DNA of 53,072 nt from Ignavibacteria bacterium (GTDB lineage Bacteria > Bacteroidota > Ignavibacteria > Ignavibacteriales > Melioribacteraceae), in the NCBI GenBank assembly GCA_012719345.1, contig JAAYAN010000048.1:1-53072 (forward strand), in the 5' to 3' direction. The position numbers and the translations under genes were made by a program. A model generated the notes under the pieces. It did no database searches. It had not been told where the DNA came from and worked only from the letters and a program-made list of their open reading frames with translations. Positions 1 through 6,572 of the stretch are shown here, one piece after another; position 1 is the stretch's first letter, and the number at the start of each line of letters is the position of its first letter.

Positions 1-315
1 ATTTATCGGGGAATTTTTAATTCTAAATTTTGAATGAAAAACAAAGCAGAGCGCATAGCGGAGACCGGAAACAGGGTAAACGGCAAAAGGTAAAGGGTTT
101 TTAAAATCTTACTCTTGAACCTTACTCATACTCTTTTCCCGTATCATTTAACCCTTGACCTTTACAAATTAAATCAATAATTTTCCGTCAGGCATCTTGG
201 AAGTCTTTTTTGCCTGTAAAACTACAAAACAATTATGTGAAAGGAATAATTACAAAACGGTACAGAGTTAAGGGGGATTATAACAGGGCAGTTTGGCGGT
301 GAATATTTTTTCCGG
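1..315. other. gene-free stretch with degraded repeat sequence
   Basis: I see no convincing gene here. The first ~36 bases resemble the distal part of a ~70-bp repeat that occurs twice more (1634-1703 and 3902-3970); they share a CGG-A-rich start, a T run and the string AAATTTTGAATG. The rest is low-complexity sequence, including a purine-rich AAAGGTAAAGGGTT stretch and a roughly complementary ACCCTTGACCTTTAC stretch about 70 bases later. An open frame starting with TTG at 293 runs into the tandem array and is treated as non-coding. Confidence 0.5.
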
Positions 316-567
316 TTTGGTACACCGGCACAGTTCGGGTATAACATATTTCAAACGAAGTATTATCTGCCACACTCAGGTAACGTATTTGGGTCCAAAA
401 AGTATTATCCGCCACGTGCGGCGAGCGGCACTTTGGCAAAAAAGTATATCCCGCCGCGTGCGGCGAGAGTATATTTCTTTAAAAAGTATAACCCGCCACG
501 TATGGCGGACAATGATTTCTGCAAATATTATACCCCGGCACGTGTGGCGGGGTTTGCAAATTCGGGC
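316..567. repeat. tandem array of six 42-bp units with a palindromic core
   Basis: Units start near 316, 358, 400, 442, 484 and 526. Units 2 to 5 begin with AAGTATNAY, then a GC-rich core of the type CCGCCACGTGCGGCG (inverted symmetry around CACGTG), then a variable AT-rich tail. The first unit is the most diverged. Because 42 is a multiple of three, the array reads through as a 14-residue repeat in one frame (RHVRR-like), and that explains the open frame from 293 to 718. It lies directly upstream of the G+C-rich gene at 696 and could be a regulatory or recombination element. It is not a CRISPR: the non-core part is only ~15-20 bp and the whole unit drifts. Confidence 0.75.
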
Positions 568-648
568 ATATTTTAATGAAACTGATTCAAATAGAGCGAT
601 TGTGAGCCAAAAACAGGGTATTGTGTTGTATTATTCAAATAAAAGGGC

Positions 649-667
649 TATATGGACTAACCATATA
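649..667 (+). promoter_or_regulatory. hairpin in the leader of the 696 gene
   Basis: TATATGG-ACTAA-CCATATA forms a perfect 7-bp stem with a 5-nt loop. It ends 18 nt before the AAGGAGG ribosome-binding site of the gene at 696. It could influence translation or mRNA stability; no function is shown by sequence alone. Confidence 0.4.
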
Positions 668-695
668 AATAAAAAACAAAAGATAAGGAGGCATA

Positions 696-1424
696 ATGCC
701 GTACAGAAATCTTCCTAACACGGATGCGGGTTTGGCTGCCGCTTTGCGTAAAGCTGACGAGCGCTGCAAAAACACCCCCGCCGGGTCAATTCCGTTTTCA
801 CCCGAAACACAGCAAAGAGTAAAAACATTCAGTTCTGTTTTCCTTAAGGAACTGGATGAAAGGGGAGGCGCGCTTGCAAATCAGGGCGAGGCTACCCGGT
901 TAAAAATGCAGTTTGAAGCGAAATGCAGGATGGCGGTTTCGCATTTCTTCCAAGTATTTAACTTAGGTGTTGCCCGCGAAAAGTATAAGGTAACAGAAAG
1001 GAGCTACTTCAAGTGGGATATTAATCAGGAAGCATTGCCGGCGCTTACAAACGAAGCGGATATTATTGCCGCAGCCGAAAACATAATTAACGGTGAAACG
1101 CTGAGAGTGGCTGCGGGCTGCGTTAAGATGCAAAATCCTTCGAGCGAAGAGGTTAAAGTTCATCTGGATAATTACACTAATTCAATTTCGAACCAGACTG
1201 CAAAGAAGGAAACTTATGAAAAGGAGCAGAAGGATGTTGATAAGCTGCGCGCCGAAGCTCTTGATCTGGTAACTGATATTTGGGATGAAACCGAGTTCAC
1301 TTACCGTAAGGATGCTGCTCCGCTTATGAGGCGTAAAGCCCGCGAGTTCGGGGTAGTCTACGCTCTGCGTCCCGGCGAACCCGAAGAACCGGAAGCACCT
1401 GCTGAAGGAACGGGAAAGAGTTAA
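696..1424 (+). CDS. conserved hypothetical protein, G+C-rich, charged and helical
   Basis: This 242-residue protein has no signal peptide or membrane segment. The N-terminal PYRNLPNTDAG motif and overall layout resemble, from memory, a Bacteroidota family of uncharacterised proteins that begin MPYRRLPNTDA. It looks mainly alpha-helical, with a charged coiled-coil-like segment (about 165-195, rich in K and E), an EFGVVYALRPGE motif near the end and a Pro/Glu/Ala-rich tail. The ATG is fixed by a near-perfect AAGGAGG ribosome-binding site 7 bases upstream, the strongest in this part of the window. Codon use is clearly more G+C-rich than the neighbouring genes, which suggests transfer or special expression. 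The upstream 42-bp array may belong with it. Function unknown. Confidence 0.8.
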   Translation: MPYRNLPNTDAGLAAALRKADERCKNTPAGSIPFSPETQQRVKTFSSVFLKELDERGGALANQGEATRLKMQFEAKCRMAVSHFFQVFNLGVAREKYKVTERSYFKWDINQEALPALTNEADIIAAAENIINGETLRVAAGCVKMQNPSSEEVKVHLDNYTNSISNQTAKKETYEKEQKDVDKLRAEALDLVTDIWDETEFTYRKDAAPLMRRKAREFGVVYALRPGEPEEPEAPAEGTGKS

Positions 1425-1451
1425 ACAACGGAACCACAAACCTCACCACGA

Positions 1452-1476
1452 CCCTCTCCTTAAAAAAAGGAGAGGG
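1452..1476 (+). terminator. 10-bp hairpin downstream of the 696 gene (repeat/terminator)
   Basis: CCCTCTCCTT and AAGGAGAGGG pair perfectly around five A residues, followed by AATTTAAAA. It begins 27 bases after the stop codon of the 696 gene and could terminate it. The flanking CCTCACCACGA plus this stem resembles a family of intergenic repeats (CCTCACCC...CCCTCTCC...GGAGAGGG) that I recall from Bacteroidota-type genomes, so it may be a dispersed repeat doing double duty. Confidence 0.5.
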
Positions 1477-1506
1477 AATTTAAAACAGGATGATGTTTTT
1501 TTTGTA

Positions 1507-1528
1507 GAGACGCAGTAAGCTGCGTCTC
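1507..1528. repeat. palindromic intergenic repeat
   Basis: GAGACGCAG-TAAG-CTGCGTCTC is a perfect 9-bp stem with a 4-nt loop. A T run precedes it instead of following, so it is not a classical terminator for the + strand. It looks like a dispersed palindromic repeat unit. It lies in the 393-base gap 1425-1817, which otherwise holds the 1452 hairpin, a ~70-bp repeat and the structured element at 1707. Confidence 0.5.
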
Positions 1529-1633
1529 CGCTTTAAATGCGGAAACCTTTACTTGGCTCAAATCTCACGTCTCGTGCCTGAATTCTAATAAAATGAAAAA
1601 AATATTATTGATTTTACCAAACTATCTTTTTAA

Positions 1634-1703
1634 TTTATGCCTGTTAATTTTATTGGCGGAAAGTTTTGGGAAAATGTTGGATGTTTTATTTTGAAGTTTT
1701 AAT
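1634..1703. repeat. ~70-bp dispersed repeat, copy A
   Basis: This stretch aligns with 3902-3970 at 54 of 69 positions with one gap by hand alignment. Shared blocks are TTTATGCC, GCGGAA, a T run, GATG/AATG, and ATTTTGAA-TTTTAAT at the end. A partial third copy is at 1-36. Copies A and B flank the HEPN/patatin pair as direct repeats. The AT-rich composition inflates identity, but the shared GCGGAA and TATGCC blocks at the same spacing make a common origin likely. Confidence 0.5.
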
Positions 1704-1706
1704 AAA

Positions 1707-1765
1707 GGAATGCAATACTGAAACTGCACACAGTATAACATTCCAGAAACTAATTGTTTGTGCAG
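1707..1765 (+). promoter_or_regulatory. structured element, potential H-type pseudoknot, upstream of the HEPN gene
   Basis: GGAATG (1707-1712) pairs with CATTCC (1739-1744) and ATACTG (1715-1720) with CAGTAT (1731-1736), giving a 14-step stem with one 2x2 internal mismatch. Its 10-nt loop holds CTGCACA (1724-1730), which is perfectly complementary to TGTGCAG at 1759-1765. The two helices would stack directly at 1730/1731, as in an H-type pseudoknot. It ends 52 bases before the TTG start at 1818. It could be a leader RNA, a small RNA or a single-stranded-DNA recombination hairpin. Confidence 0.45.
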
Positions 1766-1817
1766 CATAAGTATAAGTTTAATAAAATTACATTAAGATA
1801 TAAATAGAAGGTTCAAT

Positions 1818-2867
1818 TTGAAACACTGGACTCATCCAGACGGTATTTTTATTATGAATATTCCGATAGAGTGGAAATATATAAATATTCCTCCGAAGAG
1901 TGGACTAATTGAACCTCCTTATAGTTTTGAATCTTATGAAGATTCGGTTGGTTGTTTTCAAATAAGTTGTTATCCGCTCTCTGAAAGAGGAATAAATAAA
2001 ACTCAACCCGTTCAAAAAAATAACTCAAGAGTTTCTTGGTTAACCCAAAGAATGGATGGCGATGGTTTTAATGTTCACGTTTATTACGCGCAAGTTGATG
2101 ATCAATTTTGTATGGCAAAATATATTTATTCGACAAAAGCTCAAGATGACGTAACTGTTAAAAATGAACTTAAAAAGATTGATGTTATTTTAGATACTTT
2201 TCGCATAATTCCCCTAAAAGATAGAACACTCTCATCTAACTTAAATAAATATGATAATTTTCTTGGATCATTGGTTGCTTCCTTTGATCTTTGGCAAAAA
2301 GCTTTTGATAATGACGCATACATTGAACTTGTTGTAATTACATCTAATCAGATCGATGCATTTCTCAGACTATGTATCATATTACATAAACAATTGGAAG
2401 ATGAGACTAATGATATTGATATTGAATATCTGTTCCAAGCTGATAAAGAAAAAGGTTTTATGGAAAGGAAAATTTATACTGATTCATATAAACTGGGAAT
2501 AATCAATGATGAATTATATTCTGAGTTAAACGATCTTTACAACCAAAGAAATCGAGTAATTCATCGATATATAATTTCATATATAAAGACAAAAGACATT
2601 CTCAAAATAGCTTACGATTTTAGCGTAATTGCTGAAAAAGTGAGAGTCATACTAAAGTCTTATGAAGAAAAACAATTTGGAAAAGGATTTGGAATATATG
2701 GTAGAGGTTTTGAGCTAAATTATAGTATCACCGATGAAGATAGAAAAAGAGCGGCTGCAATGGTCAATGATAAGCATTTATTAGAAAACTTAAAACGGAA
2801 ATTTCCTGGCAGTCAGGGTCGCACCCTGACCCCCGAAGAAAGCAGTATAATGAGGTTGAATAAATAA
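1818..2867 (+). CDS. HEPN-like domain protein with N-terminal domain of unknown function
   Basis: This 349-residue protein starts at a TTG preceded at 6 bases by AGAAGG. The next in-frame ATG is 12 codons on and lacks such a site. Residues 1-135 form an all-beta-looking domain opening with HPDGIFIMNIPIEW, loosely like PsbP/DcrB-type domains. Residues 150-285 are helical and contain QRNRVIHRY with R244-N245 and H249, the Rx4H signature of HEPN domains, which are often RNases or substrate-binding helical bundles in toxin-antitoxin and phage-defence loci. Residues ~332-338 are encoded by a palindromic repeat (2812-2830), so the tail is probably not original. The patatin gene follows after 27 bases on the same strand, suggesting co-transcription. 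The HEPN assignment rests on the motif and helical context only. Confidence 0.65.
   Translation: MKHWTHPDGIFIMNIPIEWKYINIPPKSGLIEPPYSFESYEDSVGCFQISCYPLSERGINKTQPVQKNNSRVSWLTQRMDGDGFNVHVYYAQVDDQFCMAKYIYSTKAQDDVTVKNELKKIDVILDTFRIIPLKDRTLSSNLNKYDNFLGSLVASFDLWQKAFDNDAYIELVVITSNQIDAFLRLCIILHKQLEDETNDIDIEYLFQADKEKGFMERKIYTDSYKLGIINDELYSELNDLYNQRNRVIHRYIISYIKTKDILKIAYDFSVIAEKVRVILKSYEEKQFGKGFGIYGRGFELNYSITDEDRKRAAAMVNDKHLLENLKRKFPGSQGRTLTPEESSIMRLNK
2812..2830. repeat. palindromic repeat inside the 3' end of the HEPN gene
   Basis: GTCAGGGT-CGC-ACCCTGAC is a perfect 8-bp stem with a 3-nt loop, followed by CCCC. It is read as residues ~332-338 of the HEPN-like protein. It looks like a dispersed intergenic palindrome that has landed in or created the end of the coding sequence. 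Confidence 0.6.
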
Positions 2868-2894
2868 TATAACTAATTAAACAGGGGTTAAAAT

Positions 2895-3827
2895 ATGGCA
2901 AAATATCGTATCCTTTCGATTGACGGCGGCGGGATAAGAGGGATAATTCCCGCTACAATATTAAAACGTTTAAATGAAACTCCGGGGTTAGTTAATTTTT
3001 TAGACCGGACGAACTTAGTTGCCGGAACTTCTACAGGCGGGTTATTGGCTTTAGGTATTGCGCACGGATTAAAGCCCGAAGTTATGCAGAATGTTTATAT
3101 TAAAGAAGGAGAGAAGATTTTTGATGATTCCTGGATAGACGATGTGAAAGATTTGGGCAAATTAGCGGGCGCGGACTATGAAATTGAAAATCTAAAAAAA
3201 GTATTAAAAGGAATTTTCAAGGAAACGAAGTTAAAAGATTTAAAAAAGAAAGTGCTTGTAACAGCATTTGATTTGGATAATGAAGCTAAAGAAAAAAATG
3301 CAAGATGCTGGAAACCAAAGATATTCCACAATTACGAGGGGGAAGGCTGGGACGGCGAAGAATATGCTTATAAAGTGGGGTTATATACAAGCGCGGCGCC
3401 AACTTACTTTCCTGCCGTTGACGGTTACATTGACGGAGGCGTTTTTGCTACAAACCCGAGTATGTGCGCACTATCCCAAACGCAGGATTTGCGTTTTTTA
3501 ACATCTCCGCCAAAGCTTGATGAAATTGTACTTTTATCTATCGGCACAGGCGTTTCCTTAACTTATATAGAAGGGAAGAATCTTGATTGGGGATATGCCC
3601 AATGGCTGAAACCTTTAATATCCTTAATGATGGATGGAGTTAACGGAATTGCTGATTACGAGTGCAAGCAGATATTACGAAATAATTATCACCGTTTATC
3701 ACCGGTCTTCCCAAGCGATGTAACAATACCGATGGATGGAGTAAAAAAAATACCATATATGCTGGAATTTGCCAACAAGCTTGATTTAAGTCCAGTAACA
3801 AACTGGTTATTGGATAAATGGAATTGA
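2895..3827 (+). CDS. patatin-like phospholipase
   Basis: This 310-residue cytoplasmic patatin-family acyl hydrolase has an oxyanion loop D10-GGGIRG, nucleophile elbow G44-T-S46-T-G-G and catalytic D180-G-G, so the full Ser46/Asp180 dyad is intact. There is no signal peptide or membrane segment. The family cleaves acyl chains from membrane phospholipids. Relatives serve in bacterial lipid turnover and also as membrane-degrading effectors in anti-phage systems (CapV of CBASS), but no cyclase or other CBASS gene is present here. The ATG has an AGGGG-type site upstream. It follows the HEPN-like gene by 27 bases, and the pairing suggests a shared role; that link is inference. Confidence 0.9.
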   Translation: MAKYRILSIDGGGIRGIIPATILKRLNETPGLVNFLDRTNLVAGTSTGGLLALGIAHGLKPEVMQNVYIKEGEKIFDDSWIDDVKDLGKLAGADYEIENLKKVLKGIFKETKLKDLKKKVLVTAFDLDNEAKEKNARCWKPKIFHNYEGEGWDGEEYAYKVGLYTSAAPTYFPAVDGYIDGGVFATNPSMCALSQTQDLRFLTSPPKLDEIVLLSIGTGVSLTYIEGKNLDWGYAQWLKPLISLMMDGVNGIADYECKQILRNNYHRLSPVFPSDVTIPMDGVKKIPYMLEFANKLDLSPVTNWLLDKWN

Positions 3828-3901
3828 TACTAGTTTTCTGATTGGTAAGTTGAACCACGCAGCGAAAAATATATATTGATTTTTGAATTGCGATGATGTA
3901 T

Positions 3902-3970
3902 TTTATGCCCGTAATAAATATTAGCGGAAGCTTTTTAGAAATTTTGAATGTTTAATTTTGAATTTTTAAT
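3902..3970. repeat. ~70-bp dispersed repeat, copy B
   Basis: This is the second copy of the repeat at 1634-1703, in the same orientation, lying downstream of the patatin gene. It is followed at 3971-3982 by a short hairpin TCAAG-TG-CTTGA. Together with copy A it brackets the HEPN/patatin unit. Confidence 0.5.
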
Positions 3971-4057
3971 TCAAGTGCTTGAAGATTACAATTTGGACTG
4001 AGTGTGAATTTGATTACCGGGAAATATAGAGCAAAACAAATAACAGGGAGAATAAAT

Positions 4058-4483
4058 ATGAAAAAGGTTTTACTGCTTTTAATTGTTATTATATCTGTTA
4101 GCTGTAAAGATGAAATTGTTTCGCCAAATGAAACAAAAACAGCAGAATTGAATAAACCATTTGAGTTAAAAGTCGGCGAATCGGTTTCGCTGGAGATGGG
4201 AAAGGTTAATTTTACATTCGAATCTGTTCCGGCAGATTCACGATGCCCAACTGGAGCTATTTGCAGATGGGCCGGTGATGCCACTGTTGTTATTAAGTTC
4301 TCTGAAGAATTTCGAGATTCACTTCATACAAATGTGGGTCAAAGCGGTTTGATAGCAGACACATATTATATAGCGTTATTATCACTTTCTCCATATCCAA
4401 AAGTATCAGAACAAATTAAAGCAGAAGAATACATTGCAAAGTTTGAAGCACATCAAGTTATACTTGCAAAAAAGGGGAATTAA
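4058..4483 (+). CDS. small lipoprotein with a paired-cysteine RCPxGxxCxWAG motif
   Basis: This is a 141-residue secreted lipoprotein. The signal peptide is MKKVLLLLIVIISVS with lipid-anchored Cys16 (lipobox SVSC), followed by Lys and Asp. The mature part is short and beta-rich, and it carries DSRCPTGAICRWAGDA with C63 and C69, a motif I recall from many uncharacterised Bacteroidota lipoproteins; the two cysteines could form a disulfide. I chose the ATG at 4058, not an upstream in-frame start at 4004, because CAGGGAG lies just ahead of it and the signal peptide then begins at residue 1. Function unknown. It sits in a palindrome-rich region with no operon partner. Confidence 0.8.
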   Translation: MKKVLLLLIVIISVSCKDEIVSPNETKTAELNKPFELKVGESVSLEMGKVNFTFESVPADSRCPTGAICRWAGDATVVIKFSEEFRDSLHTNVGQSGLIADTYYIALLSLSPYPKVSEQIKAEEYIAKFEAHQVILAKKGN

Positions 4484-4907
4484 AAGCGAAAAGCACTTCC
4501 TGGCTACAGGATCAAACCTGAAAAAAACTTGTTGCTTCAAGAGATGATGTGACCGCCAAGGAATATTTTACAAATTGCGCGGGATTTATCTCGCGATTAA
4601 AATAAACTGCTAATAATCTGGACTTTAGTCCAAATGAAACTTTATGGGGTTAAAACCCATCTTTGTTTTTTATCATATAACTTAAAACCACCGACTTAAA
4701 AGTCGGGGCTATTATTATCTGGCTATAAACACAATTTTATATTTTGTAAAGGTACGCGACTCTGACCACCCGGGTAAACGATTTGCTACATACCTGACAG
4801 GGATTATAAACTTACCTTTGAATTAATATTTAACTTAAACATAAACATAAATTACTTTTTCCATAAAACCGGTTCATCAATTCCCAAATAAATCATATTT
4901 TTATGTT
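4484..4907. other. 424-base gene-free gap with four palindromes
   Basis: I see no gene. The gap holds four hairpins in ~130 bases (listed as the cluster at 4578-4706) followed by ~200 bases of AT-rich sequence leading to folP. No clear ribosome-binding site or Bacteroidota-type promoter stands out ahead of folP. Confidence 0.6.
4578..4706. repeat. cluster of four palindromic hairpins
   Basis: The hairpins are CGCGGGA-TTTA-TCTCGCG (4578-4595, one G-T pair), TGGACT-TT-AGTCCA (4619-4632), GGGTT-AA-AACCC (4647-4658) and CCGACTT-AA-AAGTCGG (4691-4706). The last three share a two-base centre and lie at short, similar spacing, like one composite repeat. None is followed by a convincing U-run, so they look like dispersed repeats, not terminators. 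Confidence 0.6.
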
Positions 4908-5759
4908 ATGAATTATTTGAACTTAAGCGAAACAGAATTTATATCATCAATTAAAGAAAACCGCCCGCTGATTATGGGCATTTTAAATATTACGCCGGAT
5001 TCGTTTTCGGATGGCGGGAATTATTTTAACAGGGATGCCGCAGTTAAAAAAGCTTTTGAGCTGCTTGAGCAGGGTGCAGATATTCTGGATATCGGCGGCG
5101 AATCAACACGTCCCGGCGCGGAAGCCGTAAGTTTTGATAACGAATATGAAAGGGTAATTCCGGTAATTGAAAAAATTCTTGAAATAAAACCCGCAACAAT
5201 AATTTCTGTTGATACAACAAAATCTAAAATTGCCGAAGAAGCACTTAAAAGGGGAGCAGCAATAATAAATGATATAAGCGGGCTGACTTTTGATGAAGAA
5301 ATGAAAAATGTGATTGCAAATTATAATGCCGCCGCTGTAATTATGCATATTAAAGGTAACCCAAAAAATATGCAGCAAAATCCCGAATACGAAAATGTAA
5401 CCGAAGAAGTTTATGAATTCCTTATCAAACAGGCAGAAGCGGCGCAAAAAGCCGGCGTAAAAAAAATAATTATCGACCCCGGGATTGGTTTTGGAAAAAA
5501 TATTCAACATAATTACGAATTGTTAAAAAATCTTAATAAATTTGCTTTGTCCGGTTATCCTTTATTGGTCGGACTTTCGAAGAAATCATTCTTAGGAAAT
5601 TTATTGAATATAAGTGTAAATGAACGGGAAAACGCAACAATAATTACTGAAACTGTTGCTGTTTTTTCAGGAGCAGATATAGTAAGAACGCACAATGTTT
5701 CTAATGCATTTCAAATGAAAAAAATATATAATGCAGTTAGCAATCCGGAAAAAATATAA
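4908..5759 (+). CDS. folP: dihydropteroate synthase
   Basis: This 283-residue enzyme condenses 6-hydroxymethyl-dihydropterin diphosphate with p-aminobenzoate in folate synthesis. The signatures are in order and intact: MGILNITPDSFSDGG (23-37), the GGESTRPG loop (63-70) that contacts p-aminobenzoate, DPGIGFGK (190-197) and LVGLSKKSF (220-228). The length is normal. The stop codon is directly followed by the ATG of cdaA with no gap; this folP-cdaA pairing is a recurring arrangement in Bacteroidota. folC, a later folate-pathway gene, is also in this window, far away on the other strand. Confidence 0.96.
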   Translation: MNYLNLSETEFISSIKENRPLIMGILNITPDSFSDGGNYFNRDAAVKKAFELLEQGADILDIGGESTRPGAEAVSFDNEYERVIPVIEKILEIKPATIISVDTTKSKIAEEALKRGAAIINDISGLTFDEEMKNVIANYNAAAVIMHIKGNPKNMQQNPEYENVTEEVYEFLIKQAEAAQKAGVKKIIIDPGIGFGKNIQHNYELLKNLNKFALSGYPLLVGLSKKSFLGNLLNISVNERENATIITETVAVFSGADIVRTHNVSNAFQMKKIYNAVSNPEKI

Positions 5760-6572
5760 ATGGTAGAGCTTTTTAAAATAGGTTTTTTGCCCGTTACTCT
5801 TTTGGATATACTTGATATATTCCTTGTAAGTTTTATTTTCTACAAATTATATTCAGTTATAAAAGGGACAATTGCTGCCCAGATATTTTACGGATTAATA
5901 ATTGTTCTTCTTCTTTCTTTTGTAGCGCAAGGTTTGAATTTAAAAGCTTTAAGCTGGATACTTAAATTAATTACTGATATTTGGGTAATTGCATTTATAA
6001 TTCTTTTTCAGCCCGAAATACGAAGATTATTAGTTCTTGTAGGAAGAAACAGAATAATAAATCTTGTATTTAAGAAAGAAGAAAAAAATGTTCCCGAAAT
6101 AATAACAGAAGCCGCTTTTGATCTTGCCCAGGTTCAGCACGGTGCATTAATGGTTATTACTCTTTCAACAGGACTTAAAGCAGTTATTGAAAGCGGTGAA
6201 ATGATTCAATCAAAAATAAGTAAAAACCTGCTTCGTTCAATATTTTTCCCCCGCTCTCCGCTGCACGACGGGGCAGTTATTATTTCCAACGGTATTATTG
6301 AAGCTGCGCGCTGTACATTGCCGCTTACGCAAAAAACAAATATAGGCGGAATTGATTTGGGAATGCGGCACAGGGCGGCAGTAGGAATTACCGAGCAAGC
6401 CGATGTTTTATGTGTTGTTGTTTCTGAAGAAACTGGAAGTATATCTATTGCGCAAGATGGAAATATAACACGGGGTGTATCAAAAGAATTTTTGTACAAA
6501 CGGCTGTCGGAATTGCTTAATATATCAAAAGATAAAGGGTGGAAAACAATTTTTGAAAACTTCAGTAAATAA
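5760..6572 (+). CDS. cdaA: diadenylate cyclase, membrane-bound CdaA type
   Basis: This 270-residue enzyme makes the second messenger c-di-AMP from two ATP. Three N-terminal membrane helices (about 16-32, 40-58 and 68-86) precede a DAC domain with the two nucleotide/metal motifs D170-G-A and R203-H-R, both intact. The size matches the CdaA (DacA/YbbP) class and not the cytosolic DisA class. It begins at the base after the folP stop codon. The usual Firmicutes partner cdaR is not adjacent, and a glycosyltransferase follows with slight overlap. It probably affects cell-wall or osmotic homeostasis, as known for the family. Confidence 0.95.
   Translation: MVELFKIGFLPVTLLDILDIFLVSFIFYKLYSVIKGTIAAQIFYGLIIVLLLSFVAQGLNLKALSWILKLITDIWVIAFIILFQPEIRRLLVLVGRNRIINLVFKKEEKNVPEIITEAAFDLAQVQHGALMVITLSTGLKAVIESGEMIQSKISKNLLRSIFFPRSPLHDGAVIISNGIIEAARCTLPLTQKTNIGGIDLGMRHRAAVGITEQADVLCVVVSEETGSISIAQDGNITRGVSKEFLYKRLSELLNISKDKGWKTIFENFSK

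Noticed and set aside
405-425. parS-like site (CACGTG core)
   Set aside because: parS needs TGTTNCACGTGAAACA-type flanks; here the flanks are CCGC/CGGC, and the site is 7.6 kb from parAB in a repeat array.
316-567. CRISPR array
   Set aside because: Unit period of 42 bp leaves only ~15-20 bp of variable sequence, the cores drift from unit to unit, and no cas gene is present.
293-718. 141-residue open frame with 14-residue repeats (RHVRR-type)
   Set aside because: It is the read-through of the 42-bp tandem array, starts with a weak TTG without a ribosome-binding site, and overlaps the well-supported gene at 696.
1707-1765. integron attC site
   Set aside because: The hairpin lacks the paired RYYYAAC/GTTRRRY core boxes, and no integrase of that type is present; the Xer gene at 25097 is a chromosomal XerC/D.
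2895-3827. Classical CBASS effector CapV
   Set aside because: No CD-NTase, Cap2/Cap3 or HORMA/TRIP13 gene is adjacent; the neighbour is a HEPN-like protein.
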